The position numbers and the translations under genes are program-made. Shown here piece after piece: positions 9,287 to 18,399 of a DNA stretch of 64,000 nucleotides (positions are counted from its first letter, which is position 1; every line of letters starts with the position of its first letter). Below the pieces are notes generated by a model. It saw only the letters and a list, made by a program, of their open reading frames with translations, ran no database searches and was not told the origin of the DNA. The stretch comes from Azoarcus sp031546845 (GTDB taxonomy: Bacteria > Pseudomonadota > Gammaproteobacteria > Burkholderiales > Rhodocyclaceae). The stretch covers positions 86,871 through 150,870 of the forward strand of contig JAVBJT010000021.1 in the NCBI GenBank assembly GCA_031546845.1, in the 5' to 3' direction.

Positions 9287-9867
9287 ACCGGAGCGCATCC
9301 TCCCGCTTCTTGAGTTCGCTCCACGGGATGCAGCGGCACGGTGGGGTACTTCCATTTCCATGTCTGCACTGTTTCGGGCACCGTCGGCATGGCGATGCAA
9401 TCGACCGGACAGGGTGCGATGCACAGCTCGCAGCCTGTGCACAGCTGCGCGACCACGGTATGCATCTGTTTTGCCGCGCCGACGATGGCATCCACCGGGC
9501 AAGCCTGGATGCACAAGGTGCAGCCGATGCAGGTTTGCTCGTCGATCAGCGCCACCGCCTTGGGTTTTTCGACGCCGTGTTCTTCCGACAGCGGTTTGAT
9601 TTCGCGGCCGAGCAGATCGGCCAGTTTGCGGATGCCTTCCTCACCGCCCGGCGGGCATTGGTTGATTTCCGCCTCGCCCTTGGCGATGGCTTCGGCGTAG
9701 GGCTTGCAGCCGGGGTAGCCGCATTGGCCGCATTGCGTCTGCGGTAGGATGGCGTCGATCTTCTCCACCAGCGGGTCGCCGACGACGCGGAAGTGAATCG
9801 CCGCGAAGCCCAGCGTCGCGCCAAGCGTGAGCGCGATACCGGCCATGACGAGGAGCGCGATCAACAT
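9283..9867 (-). CDS. rnfB: Rnf electron transport complex subunit B, ferredoxin type
   Basis: An iron-sulfur subunit that passes electrons within the Rnf complex. The 194-residue product has an N-terminal membrane anchor, a four-Cys cluster domain (CGQCGYPGCKPYAEAI and a later NQCPPGG), and two [4Fe-4S] ferredoxin motifs, CIGCTLCIQACPVDAI and CTGCELCIAPCPVDCI. A GAGG ribosome site precedes ATG 9867. It follows rnfA by 15 bases and overlaps rnfC. Confidence 0.97.
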   Translation of the reverse strand: MLIALLVMAGIALTLGATLGFAAIHFRVVGDPLVEKIDAILPQTQCGQCGYPGCKPYAEAIAKGEAEINQCPPGGEEGIRKLADLLGREIKPLSEEHGVEKPKAVALIDEQTCIGCTLCIQACPVDAIVGAAKQMHTVVAQLCTGCELCIAPCPVDCIAMPTVPETVQTWKWKYPTVPLHPVERTQEAGGCAPV

Positions 9868-9882
9868 ACTGTCGCTACCTCG

Positions 9883-10467
9883 TCAGTGGAAACGATCCAG
9901 CCCGGCGAAGCCCATGAAGGCGAGGCTCATGAAACCGGCGGTAATCATGGCGATGGCCGTGCCCTTGAACGGGCCGGGTACGTCGGCGCCGTCCAGCCGC
10001 TCACGGATGCCGGCGAACAATACCAGCGCAAGGGTGAAGCCGGCGGAGGAGCCAAAGCCGAATAGCAGCGATTCGAGCAAATCGTGCGCCAGGGCGACGT
10101 TGAGCAGCGGTATGCCGAGTACCGCGCAGTTGGTCGTGATCAGCGGCAGGTAAATACCCAGCACCTGATGCAGCAGCGGGCTGGTTTTCTGGATCACCAA
10201 CTCGGTGAGCTGGACGATAGCGGCGATGACGACGATGAACGACAAGGTGCGCAAGTAGCCCAGGTCGTTCGGCATCAGCAGGTAGTGATCGATCAGATAG
10301 CTGGTGCCGGAACCGAGCGTGAGCACGAAGGTGGTCGCCACGCCCATGCCGATTGCCGTTTCGAGTTTCTTCGATACGCCCATGAACGGGCACAGTCCGA
10401 GAATGCGTACCAGTACGACGTTATTGACCAGTACCGCACCGACAAGGATGAAAAGGTAGTGGCTCAT
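9883..10467 (-). CDS. rnfA: Rnf electron transport complex subunit A
   Basis: First gene of the rnf operon. The 194-residue polytopic membrane protein carries the RnfA signatures NNVVLVRILGLCPFMGV and TNCAVLGIPLL and is a paralogue of RnfE. The full set A-B-C-D-G-E is present in canonical order, followed by nth, so a working complex is likely. Upstream (10468-10672) there is room for the operon promoter, but I saw no strong consensus. Confidence 0.97.
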   Translation of the reverse strand: MSHYLFILVGAVLVNNVVLVRILGLCPFMGVSKKLETAIGMGVATTFVLTLGSGTSYLIDHYLLMPNDLGYLRTLSFIVVIAAIVQLTELVIQKTSPLLHQVLGIYLPLITTNCAVLGIPLLNVALAHDLLESLLFGFGSSAGFTLALVLFAGIRERLDGADVPGPFKGTAIAMITAGFMSLAFMGFAGLDRFH

Positions 10468-10672
10468 GATCCGTGCATGCCCCGGTTGAGCAAGGGTTCA
10501 AATGATGAGAATGAGCAAAGGTTCAAGTAAATCCGCCGACATGCCACGGCTTGCCAGATTGCCGTGCCTCGGCGAATTTACCCGTGAACCGGAGTGTAGC
10601 TCCCTCGTGGCGTTCTACTGATGAATATGGGCATGAATATATGTGGCGGACCGTGTAGCCCGGCCCCCCGGT

Positions 10673-11551
10673 TCAGAAGGGGACCGCGGGCACGGTTGCG
10701 GGCCGGGCAAATGCGTCGTGGGTCAACGCGTTCATTTTCATATTGATCTTTTCGAGCCATTTAGCGAGAAGCCGTTCCGCTTCGCCAGAGGCATAGACGC
10801 GCTGCAACGCACTATTGAACGCCGCGAGCAGGCGCGGGTCCGAATGGCTGAGCGCTACGCCGTAAGGCTCGATCGAGTAGCTGATATCGGCAAAAACCAA
10901 TTTCCGGGCAGCTTCGGTTTGTACCGTGCCAAGGGCACCGGCGATCAAAAGCTCATCGCCGACCAAGGCGATCACGGAACCGCTGGCGACAGCTTGAATG
11001 CCTTCCTTGTAGTCTTTGACCGAGACAAAGTTGATACCGCGCGGGGCGTAGTATTCCAGCACTTTGCGCGCGGTGGTGCTCTCGACGACGGCAACGCGTT
11101 GGCCGTCGAGCTTATCCAGCAGGTCACGCGCCGTATGGATGCGATCGTCCGGCTGTATCAGCGCGCGGATTCCGGTAACGAAAATGATCGATGAGAAATT
11201 GACGGCTTTTTGACGTTCCGCCGTAATCGTCGTCACACCGCATTCGAGATCGATGTCGCCCGAAACAACTTTATCGATCCGATTTGCCAAGGAAACCTCG
11301 ACATACTGAATGGATAAAGGACGCTTGATCTCCTTGGCCATTTCGCGCACAGCCGCTTCGCACAGTTCGACGGAATAACCGCTGGGTGTCTTTTCAGGGG
11401 TGATGAAAGAAAACGGAAAACGGGAATCCCGATGGCCAAGCTTGATGACGCCTGTTTTCATGATTTGGTCGTAGGGCAGATCGGCTGCCACAGCCAAGGC
11501 AGAAAATACCAAAAGCATGATTCCAACGATGGTTTGCGTTGTACGTTGCAT
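10673..11551 (-). CDS. Periplasmic amino-acid-type ABC substrate-binding protein
   Basis: A family 3 solute-binding protein that captures a polar amino acid for an ABC importer. The 292-residue product has an N-terminal signal peptide (TIVGIMLLVFSALAVAAD, predicted cut after AVA). It has the bilobed fold signatures GYSVELCEAAVREM, GDIDLECGVTTITAERQ and LLDKLDGQRVAVVES. This resembles GltI-like glutamate/aspartate binding proteins, but the substrate cannot be fixed from sequence alone. ATG 11551 is preferred over an upstream in-frame ATG because it begins the signal peptide and has an AGGA ribosome site. No permease or ATPase genes for it are adjacent. Confidence 0.85.
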   Translation of the reverse strand: MQRTTQTIVGIMLLVFSALAVAADLPYDQIMKTGVIKLGHRDSRFPFSFITPEKTPSGYSVELCEAAVREMAKEIKRPLSIQYVEVSLANRIDKVVSGDIDLECGVTTITAERQKAVNFSSIIFVTGIRALIQPDDRIHTARDLLDKLDGQRVAVVESTTARKVLEYYAPRGINFVSVKDYKEGIQAVASGSVIALVGDELLIAGALGTVQTEAARKLVFADISYSIEPYGVALSHSDPRLLAAFNSALQRVYASGEAERLLAKWLEKINMKMNALTHDAFARPATVPAVPF

Positions 11552-11816
11552 TTCGATTCCTGGTTGAATGAGTTTCCGGGTGCTTGATTTAGGCGGCGAA
11601 GTGTCCGGAGGCGTGGGCCGGTAGTGCCTGGTCGAAAATGCCAAGCCCGTCGAACAATTCGGTATTCATCTTCTTGAGAAAAATCCGGCGATTATTGTTT
11701 TTACGGTAAGCGGGTAGGTGAGGCGTCAGCTATTTCATTACGATTTTTTGGAGCTATGTCAGTTGCCCGATTTTGGGTTTATCAAGGAAAAAACACGGGA
11801 ACCCGTTCCTTGAGGC

Positions 11817-12836
11817 TCATGGTCCAGCGTACTCCGCCGCTGCGCGAATGCATTCCCGCACCAGGCAAGGGCCGCGATAAATCAGGCCGCTGTAGAGTTG
11901 TACCAGCGTGGCGCCTGCTTCTAGCTTGGCGCATGCGGTGCGGGCGTCCATGACGCCGCCGGCGGCGATGATAGGCAGTTCACCGCCGAGTGCTTGCGCC
12001 AATTGGGCGACGACGGCGGTGGAGGCTTCGAACACGGGCGCGCCGGAAAGCCCGCCTTGCTGTTCAGCGTAGCGCACACCCTGGATTTTTTCGCGTGAGA
12101 TGGTGGTGTTGGTGGCGATGACACCGTCGATGCGGTGGCGGCGCAGCGCGTCGGCGATGTCGATGATTTGCGCCGGCTCCAGGTCGGGTGCGATTTTCAG
12201 TGTTAGCGGTACGTAGCGGCCGTGGCGGTCCGCCAGGCTTTGCTGGGTTTGCTTGAGTTTGCCGAGCAGCGCGTCGAGTTCCGTTTCACCTTGCAGTTGG
12301 CGCAGATTGGCGGTGTTTGGCGAGGAAATATTGACAGTGACGTAGCTGGCCAGCGGATAAACCTTTTCTAGGCAGGCAAGGTAGTCATCGGCGGCGTTTT
12401 CGATCGGCGTATCGAAATTCTTGCCGATATTGATGCCGAGAATGCCTTTGAACTTCGCCGCCTTGACGTTGGCGATGAGCGTATCGACGCCGTGGTTGTT
12501 GAAGCCCATGCGGTTGATGATGCCGCGTACTTCGGGTAGGCGGAACAGGCGTGGGCGCGGATTTCCAGGCTGCGGCCGTGGCGTGACGGTGCCGATTTCG
12601 ATGAAGCCGAAACCAAATTGGGCGAGGCCGTCGATGGCTTCGCCGTTCTTGTCCAATCCGGCGGCCAAGCCGATGCGGTTGGGAAACTCAAGGCCCATCG
12701 CTTGCACGGGGTCACTGGCTTCAAGGCACTTGGCGGGAAGCGCGCGGCCGGCGATGTTGAGGGAGGCGAGGGTCAGTTCGTGCGTGGTTTCCGCATCGAG
12801 CGAAAACAGCAGCGGGCGGGCGAGGTCATAAAGCAT
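11817..12836 (-). CDS. pyrD: Dihydroorotate dehydrogenase (quinone), class 2
   Basis: Oxidises dihydroorotate to orotate in pyrimidine synthesis, passing electrons to membrane quinones through FMN. The 339-residue protein has the class 2 N-terminal helical membrane-association region (MLYDLARPLLFSLDAETTHE), the FMN and substrate motifs GLAAGLDKNGEAIDG, NRMGFNNHG and VNISSPNTANLR (with the catalytic Ser nearby), and IIAAGGVMDA near the end. It lies 61 bases after bpt in the same orientation and may be the last gene of fbpC-aat-bpt-pyrD. Confidence 0.97.
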   Translation of the reverse strand: MLYDLARPLLFSLDAETTHELTLASLNIAGRALPAKCLEASDPVQAMGLEFPNRIGLAAGLDKNGEAIDGLAQFGFGFIEIGTVTPRPQPGNPRPRLFRLPEVRGIINRMGFNNHGVDTLIANVKAAKFKGILGINIGKNFDTPIENAADDYLACLEKVYPLASYVTVNISSPNTANLRQLQGETELDALLGKLKQTQQSLADRHGRYVPLTLKIAPDLEPAQIIDIADALRRHRIDGVIATNTTISREKIQGVRYAEQQGGLSGAPVFEASTAVVAQLAQALGGELPIIAAGGVMDARTACAKLEAGATLVQLYSGLIYRGPCLVRECIRAAAEYAGP

Positions 12837-12897
12837 CGCCGAATTGTAACGGCTTGGCGCCTGTTCGGCGATGCTGGCGGTGCAATAAGCGGTTTGT

Positions 12898-13644
12898 TCA
12901 GAACTCGTCGACGGCCACTAGGCGCTCAGGGTCGAGCGTGGACCACTCGCCGCGCAGATAAGCTTCGAGCGGGCGAAAGCGCGCTTTGTAGGCCATTTTC
13001 TGGCTTGTCTTGATCCAATAACCGAGGTACAGGTAAGGCAGTTGCAGGTGGCGGCAGGCTTCGATTTGCCACAGTACGCCATAGGTGCCGAAAGCGCTGC
13101 GCGCCGCGTGCGGATCGTAAAAGGTGTAGACGCTGGATAGCCCGTCGGTGAGACGGTCGATGACGCTGACCATGCGCAGCAGGCCGTCTTCGCGGAATTC
13201 GATCAAACGGGTATCGATATGGCTTTGCAGCAGAAAGTGGGCGTATTGCTCGCGGTTGTCCTGGTCCATGCCGCCGCCGGCGTGGCGCGAGGCTTGGTAG
13301 CGCTGGTAGAGCGCGTAATGTTCTTCGGAAAAGGTAAGTGCATGTTCAGCGGCGCTCAGGTTCGCGTGGCGGACAAGTGCGCGCCGCTGGCTGCGGTCCG
13401 GTTGGAAATGGGCGATCGGGATGCGTACTGGCACGCAGGCGTCGCATTGATCGCAATACGGCCGATAGGTGAACACGCCGCTGCGGCGAAAGCCGCGCCG
13501 CACAAGCTCGCTATAGACCATGGGATCGATGAGATGGCCGGGCGTGGCGACCTGCGAGCGCGCCATGCGGTTGGGTAGGTACGAGCAGGTATAAGGCGCG
13601 GTGGCGTAGAACTGGATGAGCGCATAGGGGTAGTCCTGCTGCAT
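12898..13644 (-). CDS. bpt: Aspartate/glutamate leucyltransferase
   Basis: Transfers leucine from Leu-tRNA to proteins bearing N-terminal Asp or Glu, making them ClpS/ClpAP substrates (bacterial N-degron pathway). The 248-residue product belongs to the ATE1/Bpt family: the N-terminal cysteine cluster appears as TCSYLPNR and CDQCDACVPVRIP, and the C-terminal GNAT-like half includes SSVYTFYDP and YLYLGYWIKTSQKMAYK. ATG 13644 was chosen as the family N-terminus (MQQDYPYALIQFY); the longer frame to 13809 reads back into aat. It follows aat by 14 bases. Confidence 0.95.
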   Translation of the reverse strand: MQQDYPYALIQFYATAPYTCSYLPNRMARSQVATPGHLIDPMVYSELVRRGFRRSGVFTYRPYCDQCDACVPVRIPIAHFQPDRSQRRALVRHANLSAAEHALTFSEEHYALYQRYQASRHAGGGMDQDNREQYAHFLLQSHIDTRLIEFREDGLLRMVSVIDRLTDGLSSVYTFYDPHAARSAFGTYGVLWQIEACRHLQLPYLYLGYWIKTSQKMAYKARFRPLEAYLRGEWSTLDPERLVAVDEF

Positions 13645-13658
13645 GGCGCGTCTCCGTT

Positions 13659-14366
13659 TCAGGTCCAGTCGATGCCGTCCGCCGCGGTTTCCGCCCATTT
13701 GCCCGGCGCGCAGCCTTGCCGCGTCCATTGCGCGAGGCCGGCGTGGAATTGGCTGCGCGCGATTTGGTGCGCGCCCATCGAGAGCAGGTGCGGGGTCGTC
13801 ATCTGGCAATCTATCACTGCATATTCACGCTGCTTAAGAAAGCGGGCGAGGTGGGCAAGCGCCACTTTCGAGGCGTCGCGCTCGCGCGAAAACATCGATT
13901 CGCCGAAGAACGCGCGGCCGAGCGCCATGCCGTACAGACCGCCGGCCAGCCGTCCCTCATGCCAGCATTCGACACTGTGAGCGTAGCCCAGTTCGTGCAT
14001 ACGGCAATAAGCGGCCTGTATTTCCGGTGTGATCCATGTGCCGCCGCCGGGCTCGCGCGGCGCGGCGCAAGCGGTGAGCACGTCGGCGAAGGCGCTATCG
14101 AGGCGGATCTGGAAGCGGCGTTGGCGCAAGGTCTTGTGCAGCGAACGGGTAATGCGGATGGCTGCGGGATCGAGCACCAAGCGTGGATCGGGACTCCACC
14201 ATAGAATCGGCTCGCCGTCGCTGTACCACGGGAAAATGCCATGCCGGTAAGCGGCGAGCAGCCACTCTGGGCTCAATTCGCCGCCGGCGGCAAGCAGGCC
14301 GTTGGGCTTGGCCAGCGCCTGTTCGACTGGCGGGAAGGCGGGTGGGCCGGTGAGCCAGGGAATCAT
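13659..14366 (-). CDS. aat: Leucyl/phenylalanyl-tRNA-protein transferase
   Basis: Adds Leu or Phe from aminoacyl-tRNA to proteins with N-terminal Lys or Arg, marking them for ClpS/ClpAP degradation. The 235-residue protein has family signatures throughout: GGELSPEWLLAAYRHGIFPW, WWSPDPRLVL, TWITPEIQAAY, HSVECWH, GRAFFGESMFS and DCQMTTPHLLSMGA. Its ATG overlaps the fbpC stop by four bases and the next gene, bpt, acts in the same N-degron pathway. Confidence 0.97.
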   Translation of the reverse strand: MIPWLTGPPAFPPVEQALAKPNGLLAAGGELSPEWLLAAYRHGIFPWYSDGEPILWWSPDPRLVLDPAAIRITRSLHKTLRQRRFQIRLDSAFADVLTACAAPREPGGGTWITPEIQAAYCRMHELGYAHSVECWHEGRLAGGLYGMALGRAFFGESMFSRERDASKVALAHLARFLKQREYAVIDCQMTTPHLLSMGAHQIARSQFHAGLAQWTRQGCAPGKWAETAADGIDWT

Positions 14367-15454
14367 GCGTGGCTAACAGGGGGAGGGGGAGCATCGCCAC
14401 AGAAAGCGACGACATCGTCCACGTCGAGGCGAATGCCGATTTGCTCGCCAAGGGCATGGTTATGATGGCTCGGGACGAGCGACAATACCCGCGCGCCGCT
14501 GGCGAGCCGTAGCGTGTAGAGAATTTCCGCTCCGCGAAAGGCTTTGTGGATGATTTCGGCCTTGAGCGGGCTGGCGTCGTCACGAACCACGTCATCGGGC
14601 CGCAGCAGCACATCCACCTGGCAACCCTCGCCGCAGGGGCCGGCGTGTCTGGCGCAGTGGGTGGGTATGGCGCCTTCGAGCGTGCCTAGTTCGATAGCCA
14701 CATGGCGGTCGTCGAGCACGCTGCCAGGGAGAAAAACGCCCTGGCCGACAAAGTCGGCGACGAAGCGGTTAACCGGGCGGTGGTAAAGGTTGTAAGGCGT
14801 ATCCCATTGCTGGATGCGGCCATGCTGCATGACGCCGATCTCGTCGGCGACGGCGAAGGCCTCGTGCTGATCGTGGGTAACGAGGATGGCCGTGGTGTGC
14901 GTCGCCTTGATGATGTCGCGTACTTCATACGACAAGCGCTCGCGCAATTCCACGTCGAGATTGGAAAACGGTTCGTCGAGCAACAGCAGGCGAGGGCGCG
15001 GCGCCAATGCGCGCGCCAACGCCACACGCTGTTGTTGGCCACCGGACAACTCGTGTGGGTATTTGCCGCCTTGTTCGCCCAAGCCGACCAGCCCGAGCAG
15101 TTCGGCGACCCGTGCGTGGCGGGTATCGGCGCGTTCCGCGCGCAGGCCGAAGGCGACGTTGTCGGCCACGCTGAGGTGGGGGAACAGGGCGTAATCCTGA
15201 AACACCATGCCGATGCGCCGTTTTTCCGCTGGTGTGTGCCCCCTGCCGCCGCTGACGACGGCGCCGTCAAGCAGGATTTTTCCCGCCGCTACCGGTTCGA
15301 AGCCGGCGATGCAGCGCAGCACCGTCGTCTTGCCGCATCCCGATGGGCCGAGCAGGCAGCCGATACGGCCTTGTTCCAGGCGCAGCGACAACTGGCGGAC
15401 GATCTGTTGGCGGCCATAGGAGAGGTCTACGTCGATGAGTTCGAGGTGGGACAT
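14363..15454 (-). CDS. fbpC: Ferric iron ABC transporter ATP-binding protein
   Basis: The ATPase that powers ferric ion import. The 363-residue product has Walker A (GPSGCGKTT), the ABC signature (LSGGQQQRVALARAL), Walker B (LLLLDEPFSNLD), the H-loop (VTHDQHEAF) and a C-terminal TOBE-like region (LLRPDDVV), as in FbpC/PotA-type proteins. The permease gene fbpB is transcribed divergently 177 bases away and fbpA lies beyond it, which supports iron rather than polyamine or sulfate as the substrate (inference). No clear ribosome site precedes ATG 15454. Confidence 0.88.
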   Translation of the reverse strand: MSHLELIDVDLSYGRQQIVRQLSLRLEQGRIGCLLGPSGCGKTTVLRCIAGFEPVAAGKILLDGAVVSGGRGHTPAEKRRIGMVFQDYALFPHLSVADNVAFGLRAERADTRHARVAELLGLVGLGEQGGKYPHELSGGQQQRVALARALAPRPRLLLLDEPFSNLDVELRERLSYEVRDIIKATHTTAILVTHDQHEAFAVADEIGVMQHGRIQQWDTPYNLYHRPVNRFVADFVGQGVFLPGSVLDDRHVAIELGTLEGAIPTHCARHAGPCGEGCQVDVLLRPDDVVRDDASPLKAEIIHKAFRGAEILYTLRLASGARVLSLVPSHHNHALGEQIGIRLDVDDVVAFCGDAPPPPVSHA

Positions 15455-15571
15455 CAGATCACGTAAGGCGGGTTGTAAATCGGGCGGTATGGGGTCCGGC
15501 GGGGTTGGTCATTCAGCGAGAGGTCTTGTTATCGTGCCGGGATGAAAATGCGATCAATTATAATTTCCCAT

Positions 15572-15601
15572 AAAAAAATGCGCCGTGTGGCCTGAGCGCA
15601 T
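15572..15601 (-). terminator. Terminator-like hairpin in the fbpC leader
   Basis: Read on the minus strand, a six-base stem (ATGCGC paired with GCGCAT, 12-base loop) is followed by seven T. It lies between the divergent fbpC and fbpB genes, upstream of fbpC. It could stop antisense transcription arising in fbpB or act as an attenuator in a long fbpC leader. The stem is short, so this is tentative. Confidence 0.4.
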
Positions 15602-15631
15602 ATCGAACATTTGAGCATATATGGGAGTGGA

Positions 15632-17290
15632 ATGGATTTTAACGGAAGGCTGGCGCGTTTCGGCTGGCGGGGATCGACGCTGACGATCGCGGCGGTGGTG
15701 GCCGCTGCGCTGATTGCAGCCCCGGTACTGTCGGTGTTCGCCAGCGTTTTCGTCGGCGGTACATTGACAACGTGGATGCATCTGGCCGATACCGTGTTGG
15801 CGGACTTCATCGGCAATACCTTGGTGTTGTGCTTGGGGGTGGGGCTGGGTGTTGCTTCTATTGGCATTACCACCGCCTGGTTGACGGTGATGCACGAATT
15901 TCCCGGCCGGCGCTTTTTCGAGTGGGCATTGCTGTTGCCGCTGGCCGTGCCGGCTTACGTGATGGCTTACGTCTATACCGATTTCCTCCAGTTCGCCGGT
16001 CCGCTGCAGAGCGCTTTGCGCGAAGTCTTCGGTTGGCGGCATGGCGATTACTGGTTTCCCGATGTGCGTACCGTCGGTGGCGCGGTGGCGATGTTCATGT
16101 TCGTGCTCTACCCCTATGTCTATATGCTGGTGCGCGCGGCCTTTCTCGAACGCGCCGGCAGCATGATCGAAGCGGGTCGTTCGCTCGGGTTGGGGCCGTG
16201 GCGTTGTTTTTTCCGCGTGTCGCTACCGCTGGCACGGCCGGCTGTGGTGGCCGGCACAGCGTTGGCCTTGATGGAAACGCTGGCCGATTTCGGCACCGTG
16301 GCCTACTTCGGTGTGCAGACCTTTACCACCGGCATTTACCGCGCGTGGTTTTCGCTCGGCGACCGTATTGCCGCCGCCCAGCTCAGTGCTGCTTTACTGG
16401 CTTTTGTTGTCGTCGTGCTGGTTTTGGAGCGGATGAGCCGGGGGCGGGCACGCTTTCACGATACCTCGCGCCAGCGCCGGGAGCCGGTGCGGCATCGGCT
16501 GTCGGGACCGGTCGGCACGTTGGCGGCCGTGGCTTGTTTCATGCCGCTTCTGCTCGGTTTCTTGTTGCCGGCGGGGTTGCTGCTCAATATGGCTTTTGCA
16601 CAGGGCGATGCGCAATTCGGCCCGCGCTTCCTCCATCTAGCACGTAACAGCTTCGTGCTGGCCGCACTCACGGCGGTATTGGCCGTGGTGCTGGCCGTGA
16701 TGCTCGGCTATGCCGCGCGGCTCGCGCGTTCCAGCTTGCCGCGCGCGCTGAACCGTCTCGTCGGCTTGGGATACGCCGTGCCGGGTTCGGTGATTGCGGT
16801 CGGGGTGCTGATTCCGGTCACGCGCCTGGATGCCCAATTGGCCGCGTGGTGGCAGGTGGTTTTCGGCACGAATCCGGGGCTGATTCTCACCGGCGGTATT
16901 GCCGCGCTGGTGTATGCCTATCTGGCGCGCTTCCTTGCCGTGGCCTTGCATACGGTGGAAAGCGGCTTGGTCAAGGTGACGCCGAACATGGACGATGCGG
17001 CGCGCAGCCTCGGCTTTGGCAAATGGTCCACGTTGCGGCGGGTGCATGTGCCCATCCTGCGTGGCAGTCTGCTTACCGCCGCGCTGCTGGTGTTCGTCGA
17101 TGTGATGAAGGAGTTGCCGGCGACACTGGTGATACGCCCGTTCAACTTCGATACCCTCGCCACACAGGCGCATACGCTGGCTGCCGATGAACGTTTGACG
17201 GAGGCGTCGACGGCGGCACTGACCATCGTTGTCGTCGGTCTGCTGCCGATGTTCCTGATTTCTCGCCAGATCGTAAAAAAACGGTCGTAA
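15632..17290 (+). CDS. fbpB: Ferric iron ABC transporter permease
   Basis: The inner-membrane channel for ferric iron. The product (552 residues from this start) is a fused permease with two halves, each carrying the cytoplasmic EAA-type loop that contacts the ATPase: EAGRSLGLGPWRCFFRVSLP in the first half and DAARSLGFGKWSTLRRVHVP in the second. About twelve hydrophobic segments are visible. ATG 15632 was chosen because GGGAG lies just upstream; an in-frame TTG at 15611 would add seven residues. The gene converges on fbpA, an unusual split of an fbpABC set. Confidence 0.9.
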   Translation: MDFNGRLARFGWRGSTLTIAAVVAAALIAAPVLSVFASVFVGGTLTTWMHLADTVLADFIGNTLVLCLGVGLGVASIGITTAWLTVMHEFPGRRFFEWALLLPLAVPAYVMAYVYTDFLQFAGPLQSALREVFGWRHGDYWFPDVRTVGGAVAMFMFVLYPYVYMLVRAAFLERAGSMIEAGRSLGLGPWRCFFRVSLPLARPAVVAGTALALMETLADFGTVAYFGVQTFTTGIYRAWFSLGDRIAAAQLSAALLAFVVVVLVLERMSRGRARFHDTSRQRREPVRHRLSGPVGTLAAVACFMPLLLGFLLPAGLLLNMAFAQGDAQFGPRFLHLARNSFVLAALTAVLAVVLAVMLGYAARLARSSLPRALNRLVGLGYAVPGSVIAVGVLIPVTRLDAQLAAWWQVVFGTNPGLILTGGIAALVYAYLARFLAVALHTVESGLVKVTPNMDDAARSLGFGKWSTLRRVHVPILRGSLLTAALLVFVDVMKELPATLVIRPFNFDTLATQAHTLAADERLTEASTAALTIVVVGLLPMFLISRQIVKKRS

Positions 17291-17311
17291 GGGCGAGGTG
17301 TAAAACGGGAA

Positions 17312-17347
17312 TAAAAAAGCCGCCGCAACGCTTAAACGTGCGGCGGC
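17312..17347 (-). terminator. Rho-independent terminator of fbpA
   Basis: A perfect nine-base stem (GCCGCCGCA at 17319-17327 with TGCGGCGGC at 17339-17347) and 11-base loop. On the minus strand it is followed by TTTTTTA, so it terminates the leftward fbpA transcript just past its stop at 17380. On the plus strand no T run follows the stem, so it is not a clear terminator for fbpB. Confidence 0.88.
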
Positions 17348-17379
17348 AAGAGCAGGAAAAGCATTCAGTTGTAACGTGT

Positions 17380-18399
17380 TCAGCGATAACCGGCGCGGTC
17401 GAAAATCTTCTGCGCTTCGGTAACCGTCGCCGCCAGGTCGCCTATCGGCAGGGTGTCGGCCTTGAACGGGCCGAGTTTTTCGAGTGCGGCGTTGGAGACT
17501 TTTACGCTCGGCACAACCGGCCATTCGTTGTTGCCGTCGGCGAAGTAACGCTGTGCTTCGTCCGAGGCCAGGTATTCAAGGAATTTCACCGCCGCCGCCT
17601 TGTTCGGCGCGTGCTTGAGCATGCCGGCGCCGGAGACGTTGACGTGGGTACCCCAGGTTTGTTGGTTAGGCCATACCGCCTTGATTTTGGCGACGACTTC
17701 CTGGTCCGCCGGTTTGTCCGAATTCATTAGGCGGGCGAGGTAGTAGCTGTTGGCAACCGCCACGGCGCATTCACCGGCCGCGACCGCCTTGATCTGGTCG
17801 GTATCGCCCCCCTTGGGCGCACGGGCGAAGTTGGCAACGAGACCTTTGGCCCATTCCTCTGTTTTCGCCGCGCCGTCGTGCCGGATCAGCGCCGCGCCGA
17901 GCGCCAGATTGTATGGGTGGCTGCCGGAGCGGATGCATACCTTGCCTTTCAGCGCTGGCGAGGCGAGATCTTCGTAGGTTTGTACCTGCTCCGCTTTCAC
18001 CTGCTCGGGGTTGAACACCACGATGCGCGCGCGGGTGGAGTAAGCAAACCAGTGCGCCGTGCGCAGGTGTGCTGGAATGCGCTGCTCCAGCAAGGGCGAC
18101 TGCACCGGGGCGAAGATGCCCATTTCATCGGCCTTGGCCAGACGCGTGGCATCGACGGTAATGAACACATCGGCGGGGCTGTTGGCGCCTTCGTTACGGA
18201 TGCGTTCAAGCAACTCGTCTTCCTTGGCTTCGATGCGGTTGATCTTGATGCCGGTCTGCTTGGTGAAATTGCTGTATAGCGCTTCGTCGGTCTGATAGTG
18301 CCGGGCGGTATAGAGATTCAGCTCGGTATCCGCCGCGTGGACGGAGAAGGCGGTGAGGCCAAGCGCGGCAAGGGTGCTTGCAAGGACGGTACGGATCAT
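17380..18399 (-). CDS. fbpA: Periplasmic ferric iron-binding protein
   Basis: Captures ferric ion in the periplasm and hands it to the FbpBC transporter. The 339-residue product starts with a signal peptide (MIRTVLASTLAALGLTAFSV, then HAAD). The mature part begins LNLYTARHYQTDEALY and includes the paired tyrosines NSYYLAR, which in FbpA proteins coordinate iron. ATG 18399 begins the signal peptide; the frame is open upstream to 18501 but that part crosses the promoter region. Two Fur-type sequences lie about 100-145 bases upstream, so iron repression is likely. Confidence 0.93.
   Translation of the reverse strand: MIRTVLASTLAALGLTAFSVHAADTELNLYTARHYQTDEALYSNFTKQTGIKINRIEAKEDELLERIRNEGANSPADVFITVDATRLAKADEMGIFAPVQSPLLEQRIPAHLRTAHWFAYSTRARIVVFNPEQVKAEQVQTYEDLASPALKGKVCIRSGSHPYNLALGAALIRHDGAAKTEEWAKGLVANFARAPKGGDTDQIKAVAAGECAVAVANSYYLARLMNSDKPADQEVVAKIKAVWPNQQTWGTHVNVSGAGMLKHAPNKAAAVKFLEYLASDEAQRYFADGNNEWPVVPSVKVSNAALEKLGPFKADTLPIGDLAATVTEAQKIFDRAGYR

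Noticed and set aside
7526..9514. rnfC start at 9514, giving 662 residues
   Set aside because: The extra part overlaps rnfB in another frame; ATG 9286 has the ATGA overlap and the family N-terminus.
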